DNA of 64,000 nt from Mucilaginibacter sabulilitoris (GTDB lineage: Bacteria > Bacteroidota > Bacteroidia > Sphingobacteriales > Sphingobacteriaceae): assembly GCF_034262375.1 (NCBI RefSeq), contig NZ_CP139558.1, forward strand, positions 3,534,001-3,598,000, written 5' to 3'. Below, piece after piece: positions 8,269 to 17,081 of this stretch. Position 1 is the first letter of the stretch. Every line of letters begins with the position of its first letter. The position numbers and the translations under genes are program-made. The notes below the pieces were generated by a model that saw nothing but the letters and a program-made list of their open reading frames with translations, was not told the DNA's origin and did no database searches.

Positions 8269-8754
8269 TTACAAGGATTTGCTGACGGTTTTTTCCGCCT
8301 TTTTTCCAAAATAGGTAAAAATGTAAAATGAAGCCCCCATCGCCGTAATGTCCTTAAAAAGAAAGGAGCCAAGATCCGAAAGTCGTGGAAATCCATTTAT
8401 AAGATGTACGGAACCTGGTGTTGACAATACAAAGGTGCTGGTAACGAAGAAGATTACCACGGCCATTAACGCACCGATCATGCCAAGCTTCGGCTGAAAG
8501 TTGCCGATAATGATTAATAATGCAGCTATAATTTCGGTAGTCCCGATAAAACCTGCTCCTAAACGAACGCCGAATAAACTGTAATCCCAACTGACTAGCG
8601 GGCTGTTGGTTACCAAAATAGCAACGCCATTAGCTTCAACAGCCTCAAATTTAAAAGAACCGATCCATAGCAGTATAACACTGATGCCAAAACTGCATAA
8701 GATGAATGGAAGATTTAAGTCAGCAATTGCTTTTGATAAACGAATAAGTTTCAT
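8269..8754 (-). CDS. DUF417 (YkgB/RclC-like) inner-membrane protein
   Basis: A 161-residue membrane protein with four predicted spans, the length and layout of the DUF417 family. It has the family-like segments ILLWIGSFKFEAVEANGVAILV near residue 30, SPLVSW near 51, and FLSTPG-like FVLSTPGS near 110. In E. coli the member RclC (YkgB) is part of the rclABC operon for resistance to reactive chlorine species. The next gene upstream on this strand encodes an RclA-like flavoprotein, which strengthens the call. The 157-base gap between them contains a weak copy of the shared operator (minus strand, ending near 8862), so the gene may have its own promoter. Confidence 0.8.
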   Translation of the reverse strand: MKLIRLSKAIADLNLPFILCSFGISVILLWIGSFKFEAVEANGVAILVTNSPLVSWDYSLFGVRLGAGFIGTTEIIAALLIIIGNFQPKLGMIGALMAVVIFFVTSTFVLSTPGSVHLINGFPRLSDLGSFLFKDITAMGASFYIFTYFGKKAEKTVSKSL

Positions 8755-8841
8755 AGGTTAAAGTTGAATGGTTAAAAAACAGGAACAATTAGCGGGCATC
8801 GGTCCCGGGGTGAATTGATGCGCCTAAGTTCCTAGTAAAAT

Positions 8842-8873
8842 GAACCTATGTAAATAGATAAAAAGGACTATTG
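8842..8873 (-). promoter_or_regulatory. Weak copy of the shared operator before the RclC-like gene
   Basis: On the minus strand ACAATAGTCCTTTTT ends near 8862 and an A/T-rich CATTTTAC lies 19-20 bases later. The TGTGA half-site is missing, so this is at best a degenerate copy. Confidence 0.25.
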
Positions 8874-8911
8874 TTGGTATAATACGACCACTATGTGCCG
8901 CATTAGCACCG

Positions 8912-10294
8912 TTATTCAATTCCCCCAAAAAGATTATTAATTGATTCCGCATAAAGCGGATGGGCGAAAATCCAATATTTTAGTTGTAGGTAAGTAATGT
9001 TTGCTGCCATCGCCATGTGGAGGATTGTCATTAACTCTCCGCCGTCGGTACATAAAGCAGCCACCCCGAGGATCAATTTGGTATCTGTATCCACGATCAC
9101 TTTTATAAATCCCCGTGTGTCTCCTTTTTCAACAGCCCTTGCAATATAGTTCGCAGGCAAACTTACAACACGAAAGTTTAATCCTCTGTTTCTAGCCTGT
9201 AACTCTGTAAGCCCGACCCGTCCCAATGGCGGATCTGTAAAAATGCAATAAGGAACCAGCCTGTCCTTCGCTGACAGTCCCCCATTTTCAAAAAGATTAC
9301 GATATACTATGGTAAAATCATGATAAGACGTATGAGTAAATGCCGGGCCGCCATTAATATCACCCAAAGCATATACTCCCGGCACAGATGTTTCTAACCG
9401 TTCATCAACCTCAATGTAACCCAGATCATTCAATTTTATCTTTTTGTTTTCCAGTCCAAGTGCTTCCGTATTTGGAATGCGGCCTGTAGCGAAAAGTACA
9501 TGCGAGCACTTAATGTATTGTGATTCTCCTTTTATAGAAACAGTTGCTTCCACATATTGGTCCGACAGCTTCCTGAAATGAGTAGGCTGAGAGAACGGTA
9601 CTAAGTTAATTCCCTCCAATTTGAAAATTTCTTCCAGGCCCCCGGCGATATCCGGATCTTCCTGGGATGTAAATTGTCCGCCGCGGTACGATATCGTAAC
9701 CGCGCTTCCAAAACGACGAAACATCTGACCAAACTCGAGGGCTATGTAGCCGCCGCCAATGATCAGTAGATGCTCGGGAACGTACTGCAATTCCAAGATC
9801 GAATGGGATGTTAAAACCTGAATATCCTCTATACCGGGAATATTGGGAACGAATGGCCTGCAACCAGCATTAATGAAAATCTTATCAGCTACCAAGACCA
9901 ACTCTCCATCAGCTTGTTTGACTGAAATTGTTTTATTGTCCAAAAAGGATGCTTCTCCGTATATCAGCTCAAGATTCGGGGTATTCTTTAATCTCCGTTC
10001 TCCCCCTTCACGAAAAGAATGCACAATCTCATCTTTACGGGCTTTGATCTTAGCCATATTCACCTTGAATAAAGGAATATCAATACCAAGATTTGGCGCT
10101 CTCGACGCAGCGTAAGCAGCATCCGAGGATGCGACCCAACTCTTCGTAGGCGTGCAGCCGTCATTGATACATGTTCCTCCTACAAACCGCCTTTCAATGA
10201 TGGCGGTTTTCAAGCCCTGTGCGGCCAGCTTTTGGGCAAGAGGTCCGCCAGCTTGTCCGGCACCTATAATTAAAGCTTCAAAGTTTTTAACCAT
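8912..10294 (-). CDS. RclA-like pyridine nucleotide-disulfide oxidoreductase
   Basis: A 460-residue flavoprotein starting MVKNFEALIIGAGQAG at the ATG at 10294; the longer frame upstream reads through unlikely leader sequence. The FAD-binding GxGxxG motif is at residues 11-16, the redox pair lies in GGTCINDGCTPTK (C43 and C48), and the NAD-binding GGGYIALEFG near residue 180 and the C-terminal HPLYAE dyad near 446 are all present. RclA and mercuric-reductase relatives use this layout; E. coli RclA reduces Cu(II) and protects against hypochlorous acid. The RclC-like gene follows on the same strand. It could also be a general disulfide reductase. It lacks the N-terminal metal-binding domain of MerA. 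Confidence 0.82.
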   Translation of the reverse strand: MVKNFEALIIGAGQAGGPLAQKLAAQGLKTAIIERRFVGGTCINDGCTPTKSWVASSDAAYAASRAPNLGIDIPLFKVNMAKIKARKDEIVHSFREGGERRLKNTPNLELIYGEASFLDNKTISVKQADGELVLVADKIFINAGCRPFVPNIPGIEDIQVLTSHSILELQYVPEHLLIIGGGYIALEFGQMFRRFGSAVTISYRGGQFTSQEDPDIAGGLEEIFKLEGINLVPFSQPTHFRKLSDQYVEATVSIKGESQYIKCSHVLFATGRIPNTEALGLENKKIKLNDLGYIEVDERLETSVPGVYALGDINGGPAFTHTSYHDFTIVYRNLFENGGLSAKDRLVPYCIFTDPPLGRVGLTELQARNRGLNFRVVSLPANYIARAVEKGDTRGFIKVIVDTDTKLILGVAALCTDGGELMTILHMAMAANITYLQLKYWIFAHPLYAESINNLFGGIE

Positions 10295-10482
10295 AAGAGA
10301 ACATTTATATCCGAAATTGATCGATAACAAAGACATGGCTAACCTGTTAAGGTTAACAACCGTTCTTTCCGGCGATCAATACTAAATAAAAAAGATAGTT
10401 AAACAAATGGATAAAAAAGCTAATTGCTTGGATTTATTTGCTACTTGAAGCAAAATGAGTTGACTCCTGGCTTTTATAATAT

Positions 10483-10526
10483 ACGACAAATGTCCTTGGA
10501 TGCATTTTCATATCTCGGTATCTTAG
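10483..10526 (+). promoter_or_regulatory. Shared stress operator/promoter, copy 2
   Basis: ACGACAAATGTCCTTG at 10483-10498 is followed after exactly 20 bases by TATCTTAG at 10519-10526, one mismatch from TAnnTTTG. The FAD oxidoreductase gene starts 62 bases further on. Confidence 0.7.
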
Positions 10527-10587
10527 ACCTGTTTCTGTACACTGCTTTACGCTTTCTGAAACGCTTTATAATTTATCAAACCAAGTA

Positions 10588-12036
10588 ATGGAGAAGAATA
10601 GGACGGATTACGATGCTGTGATAGTAGGGGCCGGTCCAAATGGCCTATCCGCTGCTATTTTGCTGCGACAGTATGGGTTATCTGTTCTATTGCTGGAAGC
10701 AAAAGATAAGATCGGCGGTGGTCTCGCCACAGAGTCCCTTACATTACCCGGTTTTTTGCATGATGTAGCTTCCGCCGTTCATCCGATGGCCGCTGCATCG
10801 CCATATTTGCAAACTCTTCCTTTGAATGAATATGGCCTGGAATTTATTAACCCTGACATTCATATCGCTCATCCTTTTGAGAACGGTTCCGCAGCATTTG
10901 TAAATTCTTCTCTAACCGAAACTGCACACCAATTTGGCATCGATGAAGACATTTACCTTGATCTTGTCGGGTCAGTTGTTGAAAAATGGCCGAAAATCGG
11001 TAATGGTTTGTTGGGGCCACTACGAATGACATCTCATTTGTTTGATTTAGCACGGTTCGGCCGTAATGCCCTACTTCCGGTGTCACTGTTAGCCAGACGT
11101 TTTCATAGTTCAAAGGCACGCGGTTTATTAGCCGGTGTGGCCACTCATAATTTTCAGCCACTTGAAAATTTGGCGACGTCTGCTATTCCGTTGGTGATGT
11201 TGGCAAATGCCCACCTCAAGGGTTGGCCAGTGGTTAAGGGAGGCTCTGCAAAGCTCGCGGAAGCCCTGGGTAATTATTTTTTGAGCATTGGCGGACAGAT
11301 CGAAATCGGGTTCACCTTATCGGACTTGGCCTTATTACCTCCGGCCAAAGCTGTTTTGTTCGATTTAACCCCTGCACAAATTCTATCTCTAAAAAACAAC
11401 CGGTTCTCCGGATTTTATCGCTGGCAGTTAAGAAGATATCGATACGGACCTGCAGTATATAAAATAGACTGGGCGCTCGAAAATCCGATTCCTTTTACTG
11501 CTCCTGAATGCAGACGTGCGGGTACAGTTCATTTAGGTAACACATTTGAGGAGATAGCAGCTGGTGAAAAATGTATTGCTGCTGGTAAGGAAAACGATAA
11601 TCCTTTTGTACTGCTTTCCCAACCTTCTCTTTTCGATATAAGCAGGTCACCAGCCGGCAAACATACAGCTTATGCGTATTGTCACGTTCCGAACGGTTCT
11701 GTCCAAAACATGGCAGCTCGAATAGAAAATCAGGTAGAGCGGTTTGCACCTGGTTTCAAAAAGTCGATCATCGGAACACATACTATGAATACCGCTGATC
11801 TGGAAAACTTCAATCCCAATCTTGTAGGCGGAGATATTAACTCCGGTCGCATTTCAATCGATCAACTGTTTACAAGGCCAGCTTTTCGTTTTCCGCCGTA
11901 TAACACTTCTGTCAAAGGGTGGTATGTCTGTTCCGCTGCAACGCCCCCTGGCGGCGGTGTCCACGGTATGTGCGGATACCATGCAGCCCGAACGGCGTTA
12001 CGGGAAGTGTTCGGCGTGAAAATTTCGGGCCATTAA
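10588..12036 (+). CDS. FAD-dependent oxidoreductase, phytoene desaturase/PYROXD2-like
   Basis: A 482-residue flavoprotein. The N-terminus has the dinucleotide-binding motif VIVGAGPNGLSAA (residues 11-23) followed by LLEAKDKIGGG, as in phytoene desaturases and amine oxidases, and the C-terminus has the matching FAD block GWYVCSAATPPGGGVHGMCGYHAA. This domain order defines the COG1233 family; many members desaturate carotenoids but the branch with this C-terminus (PYROXD2-like) has no settled substrate. No carotenoid genes are nearby. It is a single transcription unit with its own copy of the shared operator, so it is probably a stress-induced cytosolic or membrane-associated enzyme. Confidence 0.82.
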   Translation: MEKNRTDYDAVIVGAGPNGLSAAILLRQYGLSVLLLEAKDKIGGGLATESLTLPGFLHDVASAVHPMAAASPYLQTLPLNEYGLEFINPDIHIAHPFENGSAAFVNSSLTETAHQFGIDEDIYLDLVGSVVEKWPKIGNGLLGPLRMTSHLFDLARFGRNALLPVSLLARRFHSSKARGLLAGVATHNFQPLENLATSAIPLVMLANAHLKGWPVVKGGSAKLAEALGNYFLSIGGQIEIGFTLSDLALLPPAKAVLFDLTPAQILSLKNNRFSGFYRWQLRRYRYGPAVYKIDWALENPIPFTAPECRRAGTVHLGNTFEEIAAGEKCIAAGKENDNPFVLLSQPSLFDISRSPAGKHTAYAYCHVPNGSVQNMAARIENQVERFAPGFKKSIIGTHTMNTADLENFNPNLVGGDINSGRISIDQLFTRPAFRFPPYNTSVKGWYVCSAATPPGGGVHGMCGYHAARTALREVFGVKISGH

Positions 12037-12136
12037 TAATCTATTTTTTATTGATCATCATGCAATACGGCTGAATCGCTAATCTCGCGCTAATAGTTTT
12101 TTTGAAATATCGCGAATGATCGCCGGTCAGTTTGTT

Positions 12137-12184
12137 TTTGTGACATATGTCCTTGAAGCCATTGATCATTCCCGCTTAACTTTA
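12137..12184 (+). promoter_or_regulatory. Shared stress operator/promoter, copy 3 (best match)
   Basis: TTTGTGACATATGTCCTTG at 12137-12155, with a perfect GACATATGTC core, precedes TAACTTTA at 12177-12184 by 21 bases. The transaldolase ATG is at 12194. A start at 12116 would lie upstream of the promoter and is excluded. Confidence 0.8.
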
Positions 12185-12193
12185 AATAAAAAC

Positions 12194-13324
12194 ATGGAAA
12201 AGAACAAATTATTACAAATCGGCAGTTTTGGCCAGAGTATATGGCTGGATTTCATAGACCGCGATATTTTAAGATCAGGTAAACTTGCCTCCTTAATCGA
12301 ACAGGATGGCGTAAAAGGCATCACTTCAAACCCTGCAATTTTTGAGAAAGCAATAAGTAGCAGCGATGATTATGCAGATGACATTGCTGAATTGCTGAAG
12401 TATTCACACGACAGCGAAAAGATTTTTTATCAGCTGGCTGTGAAAGATATTCAAACTGCGGCAGATTTGTTCAGAGGTGTTTATTGTGAAAAAGACCGGC
12501 GGGGCTATGATGGCTACGTTAGTCTTGAAGTTTCGCCTTTTTTAGCGAACGATACCGAAAAAACTATCAGACAGGCGGTTGAGCTTTGGCAGGCGGTAGA
12601 TCGGGAAAACCTGATGATCAAGATTCCCGGAACCCAACAGGGAGTTCCCGCTGTCAGACGGTGTATCGCTTCAGGCATTAACATAAATATTACCCTGCTC
12701 TTCAGTTTAGACCGTTACAGTGAAATTATTGAAGCCTATATTTCAGGACTTGAAGAAAGATTGTCCGAAGGAAAAGATATCAGTAAAGTAGCATCAGTCG
12801 CCAGCTTTTTTCTTAGCCGCATAGATGTGGTAGTGGATCCTCTTTTAAAAGATACGGAAAAGGCTACCTTAAAGGGTAAAGTAGCGGTCGCAAGCGCAAA
12901 AATCGCCTACCAAAAATATAAAGCGGCATTTAACTCCGATCGCTGGAATAAATTGGCCGATAAAGGGGCGATGCCACAGCGGCTTTTGTGGGCCAGTACC
13001 GGAACTAAGAATCCGGAATTTAAAGATACAAAGTACATCGAAGAATTAATAGGCCCTGAAACCGTTACGACAGTCCCTGTTGAAACTCTCGCCGCTTTCA
13101 AAGATCACGGTAACGCCTCAAATACGTTAGAAACAGACATCGCCTTGTCACAGGAAACACTAGACTCTCTAAGCAAAGTGAATATAACCCTTTCCCAGAT
13201 TACACAACAGTTAGAGGACGAAGGTATCCATAAATTTAATATTCCTTTCGGGAATATCCTGCGGCTTATCGACAAAGCAAAAGGAAATTTGATCACGACT
13301 GCGAAAGATTTTACAAAAAGCTGA
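12194..13324 (+). CDS. tal: Transaldolase
   Basis: A 376-residue protein of the long bacterial transaldolase type (as in actinobacteria), starting MEKNKLLQIGSFGQSIWLDF. GVKGITSNPAIFEKAI (residues 39-54) is the substrate loop, and the Schiff-base lysine is K143 in ENLMIKIPGT. The enzyme moves a dihydroxyacetone unit between sedoheptulose-7-phosphate and glyceraldehyde-3-phosphate in the non-oxidative pentose phosphate pathway, in the cytosol. It heads an operon with a class I aldolase (11-base gap), a cytochrome b and a molybdoenzyme, under the best copy of the shared operator. That placement suggests a role in keeping NADPH supply up during redox stress; this last point is inference. Confidence 0.93.
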   Translation: MEKNKLLQIGSFGQSIWLDFIDRDILRSGKLASLIEQDGVKGITSNPAIFEKAISSSDDYADDIAELLKYSHDSEKIFYQLAVKDIQTAADLFRGVYCEKDRRGYDGYVSLEVSPFLANDTEKTIRQAVELWQAVDRENLMIKIPGTQQGVPAVRRCIASGININITLLFSLDRYSEIIEAYISGLEERLSEGKDISKVASVASFFLSRIDVVVDPLLKDTEKATLKGKVAVASAKIAYQKYKAAFNSDRWNKLADKGAMPQRLLWASTGTKNPEFKDTKYIEELIGPETVTTVPVETLAAFKDHGNASNTLETDIALSQETLDSLSKVNITLSQITQQLEDEGIHKFNIPFGNILRLIDKAKGNLITTAKDFTKS

Positions 13325-13335
13325 ACAAATCAGAC

Positions 13336-14364
13336 ATGATGAATGATATTAACAAAGTTTTAAAATCCACTGCAAAACGGCTAGTTGCTGACCACAAAGG
13401 TTTATTAGCGATGGACGAGAGCGTCTCCACTTGTAACAAGCGTTTTGAAAAATTAGGAATTCCGCAGACCGCGGAATTCAGGCGGCTTTACCGGGAGCTG
13501 ATCGTTACCACTCCGGGACTTGGAGACTACCTGAATGGAGCAATCCTATTTGATGAAACAATCTATCAATCTACATCCGACGGTATACCGTTCGTTAAGA
13601 AACTCAGGGAAGCCGGTGTGTTACCCGGAATAAAAGTCGATGAGGGGACCATTGATCTAATCGGCTCCCCTGGTGAGCGGATAACAACAGGCCTGAAGGA
13701 TCTGCCGGAACGACTGAAAACCTATTCGGAGGCGGGGATGCGATTTGCAAAATGGCGTGCAGTATTTTCAATCAGTACTGGTGTTCCGACTAAAGCAGCT
13801 ATCGAGGCTAACACGCGTGAATTAGCGATTTATGCCAAATACTGCCAGGAAGCAGCGATTGTACCCATCGTAGAACCGGAAGTTCTTATTACCGGGATGC
13901 ATTCCATAGAGCGTTGTCATGCGGTCACAGGTAGTGTGCTGGCCGAACTGTTTGTACAGCTTCGTGAACATGATGTAAATTACGAGCACATTATTTTAAA
14001 GCCTAACATGGTTACTTCAGGTGATTCGGCAGAAATGCAGGCAACTCCAATGTCCGTAGCTCAACACACGATCGAGTGCCTTGCAAATCATGTTCCTGCC
14101 GGCGTGCCCGGAATTGCGTTTCTCTCGGGGGGACAGCCGCCGGCAACTGCGATTGCCAATTTAAATGCAATGAATCTTAAAAATGGGTTTGCGACTCCCT
14201 GGCCGGTTACCTTTTCTTTCTCACGTGCGATCCAACAGCCTGCATTAGAGTTTTGGGCGGGAAAAGCTGATAAAGTTATTGGAGCACAAAACCTATTATA
14301 TACTCAGTTGGAGCGGTGCAGACAGGCGCGTAAAGGAGTGTATCGGATAGACGCTGACAAGTAA
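13336..14364 (+). CDS. fbaB: Class I fructose-bisphosphate aldolase
   Basis: A 342-residue protein of the eukaryote-like class I aldolase family, which uses a lysine Schiff base and needs no metal. Signatures are LLAMDESVSTCNKRFEKLGI (from about residue 24), the KxDEG segment GIKVDEGT near 97, KWRAVFSI near 139, and the catalytic lysine in HIILKPNMVTSG near residue 220. It cleaves fructose-1,6-bisphosphate to triose phosphates. A metal-free aldolase is resistant to peroxide damage of iron or zinc sites, so pairing it with transaldolase in a stress operon makes sense. It starts 11 bases after tal and ends six bases before the cytochrome gene. Confidence 0.93.
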   Translation: MMNDINKVLKSTAKRLVADHKGLLAMDESVSTCNKRFEKLGIPQTAEFRRLYRELIVTTPGLGDYLNGAILFDETIYQSTSDGIPFVKKLREAGVLPGIKVDEGTIDLIGSPGERITTGLKDLPERLKTYSEAGMRFAKWRAVFSISTGVPTKAAIEANTRELAIYAKYCQEAAIVPIVEPEVLITGMHSIERCHAVTGSVLAELFVQLREHDVNYEHIILKPNMVTSGDSAEMQATPMSVAQHTIECLANHVPAGVPGIAFLSGGQPPATAIANLNAMNLKNGFATPWPVTFSFSRAIQQPALEFWAGKADKVIGAQNLLYTQLERCRQARKGVYRIDADK

Positions 14365-14370
14365 ATTGTA

Positions 14371-15069
14371 ATGAAGGCCATTAAAGAAAAACACTCTTTG
14401 CTCATGCGGTGGACCCATTGGGTTAATTTCCCATTGCTGACTATCATGATATGGAGCGGTATATTAATATACTGGGCGAACGATGAATACAGATTAACCG
14501 TTTTCGGCCATACGTATATTCATTTTTTTCCTGATTGGTTTTATAATCTGCTGCATATTCCCCATCGTCTCTCGGAAGGTATGGCATTCCATTTTCTCTT
14601 TATGTGGTTTTTTACTTTGAATGGATTCTTCTATGTTTTGTATACCATTATTTCGGGTGATTGGCGTCAACTGTTACCAAACCGGCATTCATTCAAAGAA
14701 GCATGGCAGGTCTTATTACACGATCTTCACATTCGTAAAATAGCACCGCCTCAAGATAAATATAACGCCGCTCAACGTATCGCGTACACAGCCATCATTA
14801 TCATGGGATTTGGATCTGTGATTACCGGCCTCGCAATTTATAAACCTGTACAATTTAACTGGTTGACATGGCTTTGCGGAGGCTACCATCTCGCCAGAAT
14901 ATCGCATTTTATCCTTACCATAGGTTACACTCTGTTTTTCCTGATCCATATTATTCAGGTGGTCCTGGCAGGGTGGAGCAACTTCCGTTCCGTTATATCA
15001 GGTTTCGAAGTAATAACCAAAACAACTAAACCTGCCATTGAAAGCAAGTCCGAAAATGAAAAAACCTAA
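14371..15069 (+). CDS. Cytochrome b561-type membrane haem protein
   Basis: A 232-residue protein with four to five predicted spans, like the b-type cytochrome subunits of Ni/Fe-hydrogenase and formate dehydrogenase. The start, LLMRWTHWVNFPLLTIMIWSG, and the later HFLFMWFF, HLARISHFIL and FFLIHIIQV segments supply the histidines expected to hold two haems. Its gene overlaps the following molybdoenzyme gene by 14 bases, the arrangement of MsrQ/MsrP-like and related quinol-linked pairs, so it most likely passes electrons from quinol to that enzyme. It is not an MsrQ homologue by sequence as far as I can judge. It is the third gene of the tal operon. Confidence 0.8.
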   Translation: MKAIKEKHSLLMRWTHWVNFPLLTIMIWSGILIYWANDEYRLTVFGHTYIHFFPDWFYNLLHIPHRLSEGMAFHFLFMWFFTLNGFFYVLYTIISGDWRQLLPNRHSFKEAWQVLLHDLHIRKIAPPQDKYNAAQRIAYTAIIIMGFGSVITGLAIYKPVQFNWLTWLCGGYHLARISHFILTIGYTLFFLIHIIQVVLAGWSNFRSVISGFEVITKTTKPAIESKSENEKT

Positions 15070-15829
15070 GAGGGAATTAACAATTGAGCAAAAGATCAAA
15101 AGAAGAAATTTCATTTCATTTGCCATATTTGGTGCCGGAGCTGTAAGTACCTACACTGGCTGGAGATGGTTATATAAATCTCCCAACGAAATACCTGGAA
15201 TAACTGCTGGAGCACATCAACCGCTGCGCAGGGCATTGAATAAAACCGAATTGTTCTTTAGAAGATTGATTTTTAACGAGAATCATTTGGTAAAAACCTA
15301 TCCCAGAGAAATGGCCGCAAAAAAGATCAGGCATAATAGCGATATAGGCTCTGAAGGAAAACTGCCGCCGGAAAATTGGAAATTACACGTGAAGAAAATT
15401 TCGGGTGAAATTTTGCAGATTTCGCTTGACGAGTTGATGGCATTACCAAAAACGGGAATAACTTATAATTTTAAATGTGTCGAAGGATGGGATCAAATTT
15501 CTCATTGGGAAGGTGTAAAATTCCGGGACCTTATCACGCATTACCAATTGCATGAAGAGACCAGATTAGGCTATGTCAGTTTTGAAACACCAGACAGGAA
15601 ATATTATGTCGGTATTGATATGCCGAGCGCTATGCACCCGCAAACCCTATTGGCCTACCAGATGAATGATGAGTTATTAAATGGTCAGCATGGACAGCCT
15701 CTTAGACTGATTATCCCGATAAAATATGGAATTAAAAATTTAAAACGTATAGGAACAATTGCCTTTAGTGACAGCAGACCCCGCGATTACTGGGCCGAAA
15801 AAGGCTATGATTATTATTCCGGATTGTAG
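15056..15829 (+). CDS. Molybdopterin oxidoreductase of the sulfite oxidase/MsrP fold, Tat-exported
   Basis: A 257-residue protein starting MKKPKRELTIEQ at the ATG at 15056; an earlier TTG start has no support. A twin-arginine signal, KRRNF with R16-R17 followed by a hydrophobic span, points to export as a folded cofactor protein. The molybdenum-binding cysteine is C141 in FKCVEGW. The family includes MsrP (YedY), which repairs methionine sulfoxide in the periplasm. Overlap with the cytochrome gene implies a quinol-fed periplasmic reductase. Given the many Msr genes nearby an MsrP-like role is attractive, but the sequence is divergent and other substrates are possible. A leaderless relative is at 55283. 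Confidence 0.8.
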   Translation: MKKPKRELTIEQKIKRRNFISFAIFGAGAVSTYTGWRWLYKSPNEIPGITAGAHQPLRRALNKTELFFRRLIFNENHLVKTYPREMAAKKIRHNSDIGSEGKLPPENWKLHVKKISGEILQISLDELMALPKTGITYNFKCVEGWDQISHWEGVKFRDLITHYQLHEETRLGYVSFETPDRKYYVGIDMPSAMHPQTLLAYQMNDELLNGQHGQPLRLIIPIKYGIKNLKRIGTIAFSDSRPRDYWAEKGYDYYSGL

Positions 15830-15881
15830 CTAATTAAATTGATGTTTAATAATTTTTATCGGACGGGATATTTTTTCCTTT

Positions 15882-16841
15882 TCAAACCGCACCATTACGA
15901 AATGTTGACGGGTCTGAATCGTAAGTTTTTCGGAATGCTTTCAAAAAACTTCCCCTGCTATCATAGCCTGCAAGATGAGCGATGTGCTCCACTGACATAT
16001 CGCTCGTTTTTAGATGTTGGGTAGCCTGGCGCATTCGTAAATCCCTAAGGATGGACATCGGTGATTTTCCAAAGAGTTCGGTAAAGCGGGACATAAACGC
16101 TGACCGGCTCATGCAGGCACAATCCGCCAGGCTCATCACTGTGTGATCGCCACCAGGTGCAGCCACCATTTCACTAAAAGCTTTTGAGATCCTTGCGTCA
16201 CTAAGAATCGAAAACCGTTCTATCCAAAGCTCTAATGAAACCAGGGAACGGCGTAAAATGGAAACAATGACCTGCTTTAACAGCGCTGCACTCATTGCAC
16301 CAGAACCAATCTCCTGGGACATTAATTCTGAAAGTGCGGCTTGTAGTTTAATGTCAATATGATCGTTAATTTCGAATTGTTCGACAATCGGGGATGAAAG
16401 GGAGGCAAACAGGTCAGCTGAGGCCCCATAAGAGGCATAGAAGTAGCCACAGAGCAGGACTACCTCGGGTTGACCAGTTCCCGCTACATAACGCTGCACG
16501 CCATCGGTACTCTTGTTCTGCAGCCTACCATCAATCGGTTTCAAAACGGCGGACCGCTCTTTTTCATCTGCTACCTCAATTCTAAAAGGCGTATTCTTCG
16601 GGACGATAATTAAAGTGTGCGGTTTTAATTCGATCGGCGGATGATTTGCAATAATAATTTTCCCCCTGCCCGATAAATTGTAATGTATGCCTGGCGCTTC
16701 CGCATCTCCTAATTCAAGGCGGTAACCCGTACTAACTGAACAGTGGGCCAATCCAACAAATTTAACGTCTAAGGTGCTGATCAGATTTTCAAGGTCTGCT
16801 GGCGCGATTTGAAGGCCTTTGTTAAGGCTGTTTACTTTCAT
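15882..16841 (-). CDS. AraC-family regulator with cupin_6 sensor (RclR-like architecture)
   Basis: A 319-residue regulator starting MKVNSLNKGLQI at 16841; a longer frame begins with a TTG that falls inside the -7 promoter box. Residues about 10-190 are a cupin_6-type sensor (KPHTLIIVPKNTPFRIEV, then VVLLCGYFYAS), the layout of E. coli RclR, which senses reactive chlorine through cysteines. The C-terminal hundred residues hold the two AraC HTH motifs, MSLADCACMSRSAFMSRFTELFG and SVEHIAHLAGYDSRGSFLKAFRK. It is divergent from the AhpD-like gene at 17082, its likely target. The exact cysteine spacing of RclR is not evident, so chlorine sensing is only suggested. Confidence 0.85.
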   Translation of the reverse strand: MKVNSLNKGLQIAPADLENLISTLDVKFVGLAHCSVSTGYRLELGDAEAPGIHYNLSGRGKIIIANHPPIELKPHTLIIVPKNTPFRIEVADEKERSAVLKPIDGRLQNKSTDGVQRYVAGTGQPEVVLLCGYFYASYGASADLFASLSSPIVEQFEINDHIDIKLQAALSELMSQEIGSGAMSAALLKQVIVSILRRSLVSLELWIERFSILSDARISKAFSEMVAAPGGDHTVMSLADCACMSRSAFMSRFTELFGKSPMSILRDLRMRQATQHLKTSDMSVEHIAHLAGYDSRGSFLKAFRKTYDSDPSTFRNGAV

Positions 16842-16871
16842 AGGTATTGTGTTACTAGTCTGAGGTTCTGG

Positions 16872-16905
16872 CAAATCTAAACCAAATCAATAAAAATTGT
16901 CAAAA
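16872..16905 (-). promoter_or_regulatory. Promoter of the cupin_6 AraC gene
   Basis: On the minus strand TTTTG (16905-16901) and a perfect TAGATTTG (16879-16872) are 21 bases apart, matching the Bacteroidota -33 and -7 elements. The ATG at 16841 lies 30 bases downstream, which fixes the gene start. Confidence 0.65.
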
Positions 16906-17081
16906 TCAAATCGATTTCCCCTTAAACATCGCTACTCCCTTAAGAGAACCTAACATTTGGACTTTTGAAGCCCACTTGCGGATTTTTGGATTTACGGGGC
17001 TACCTACCTTTGTATTGTCGCCGCTGATAATAAGATGCCGGCGACATTAAACAAAAATTTTTAAACATAAATTATCATAAA

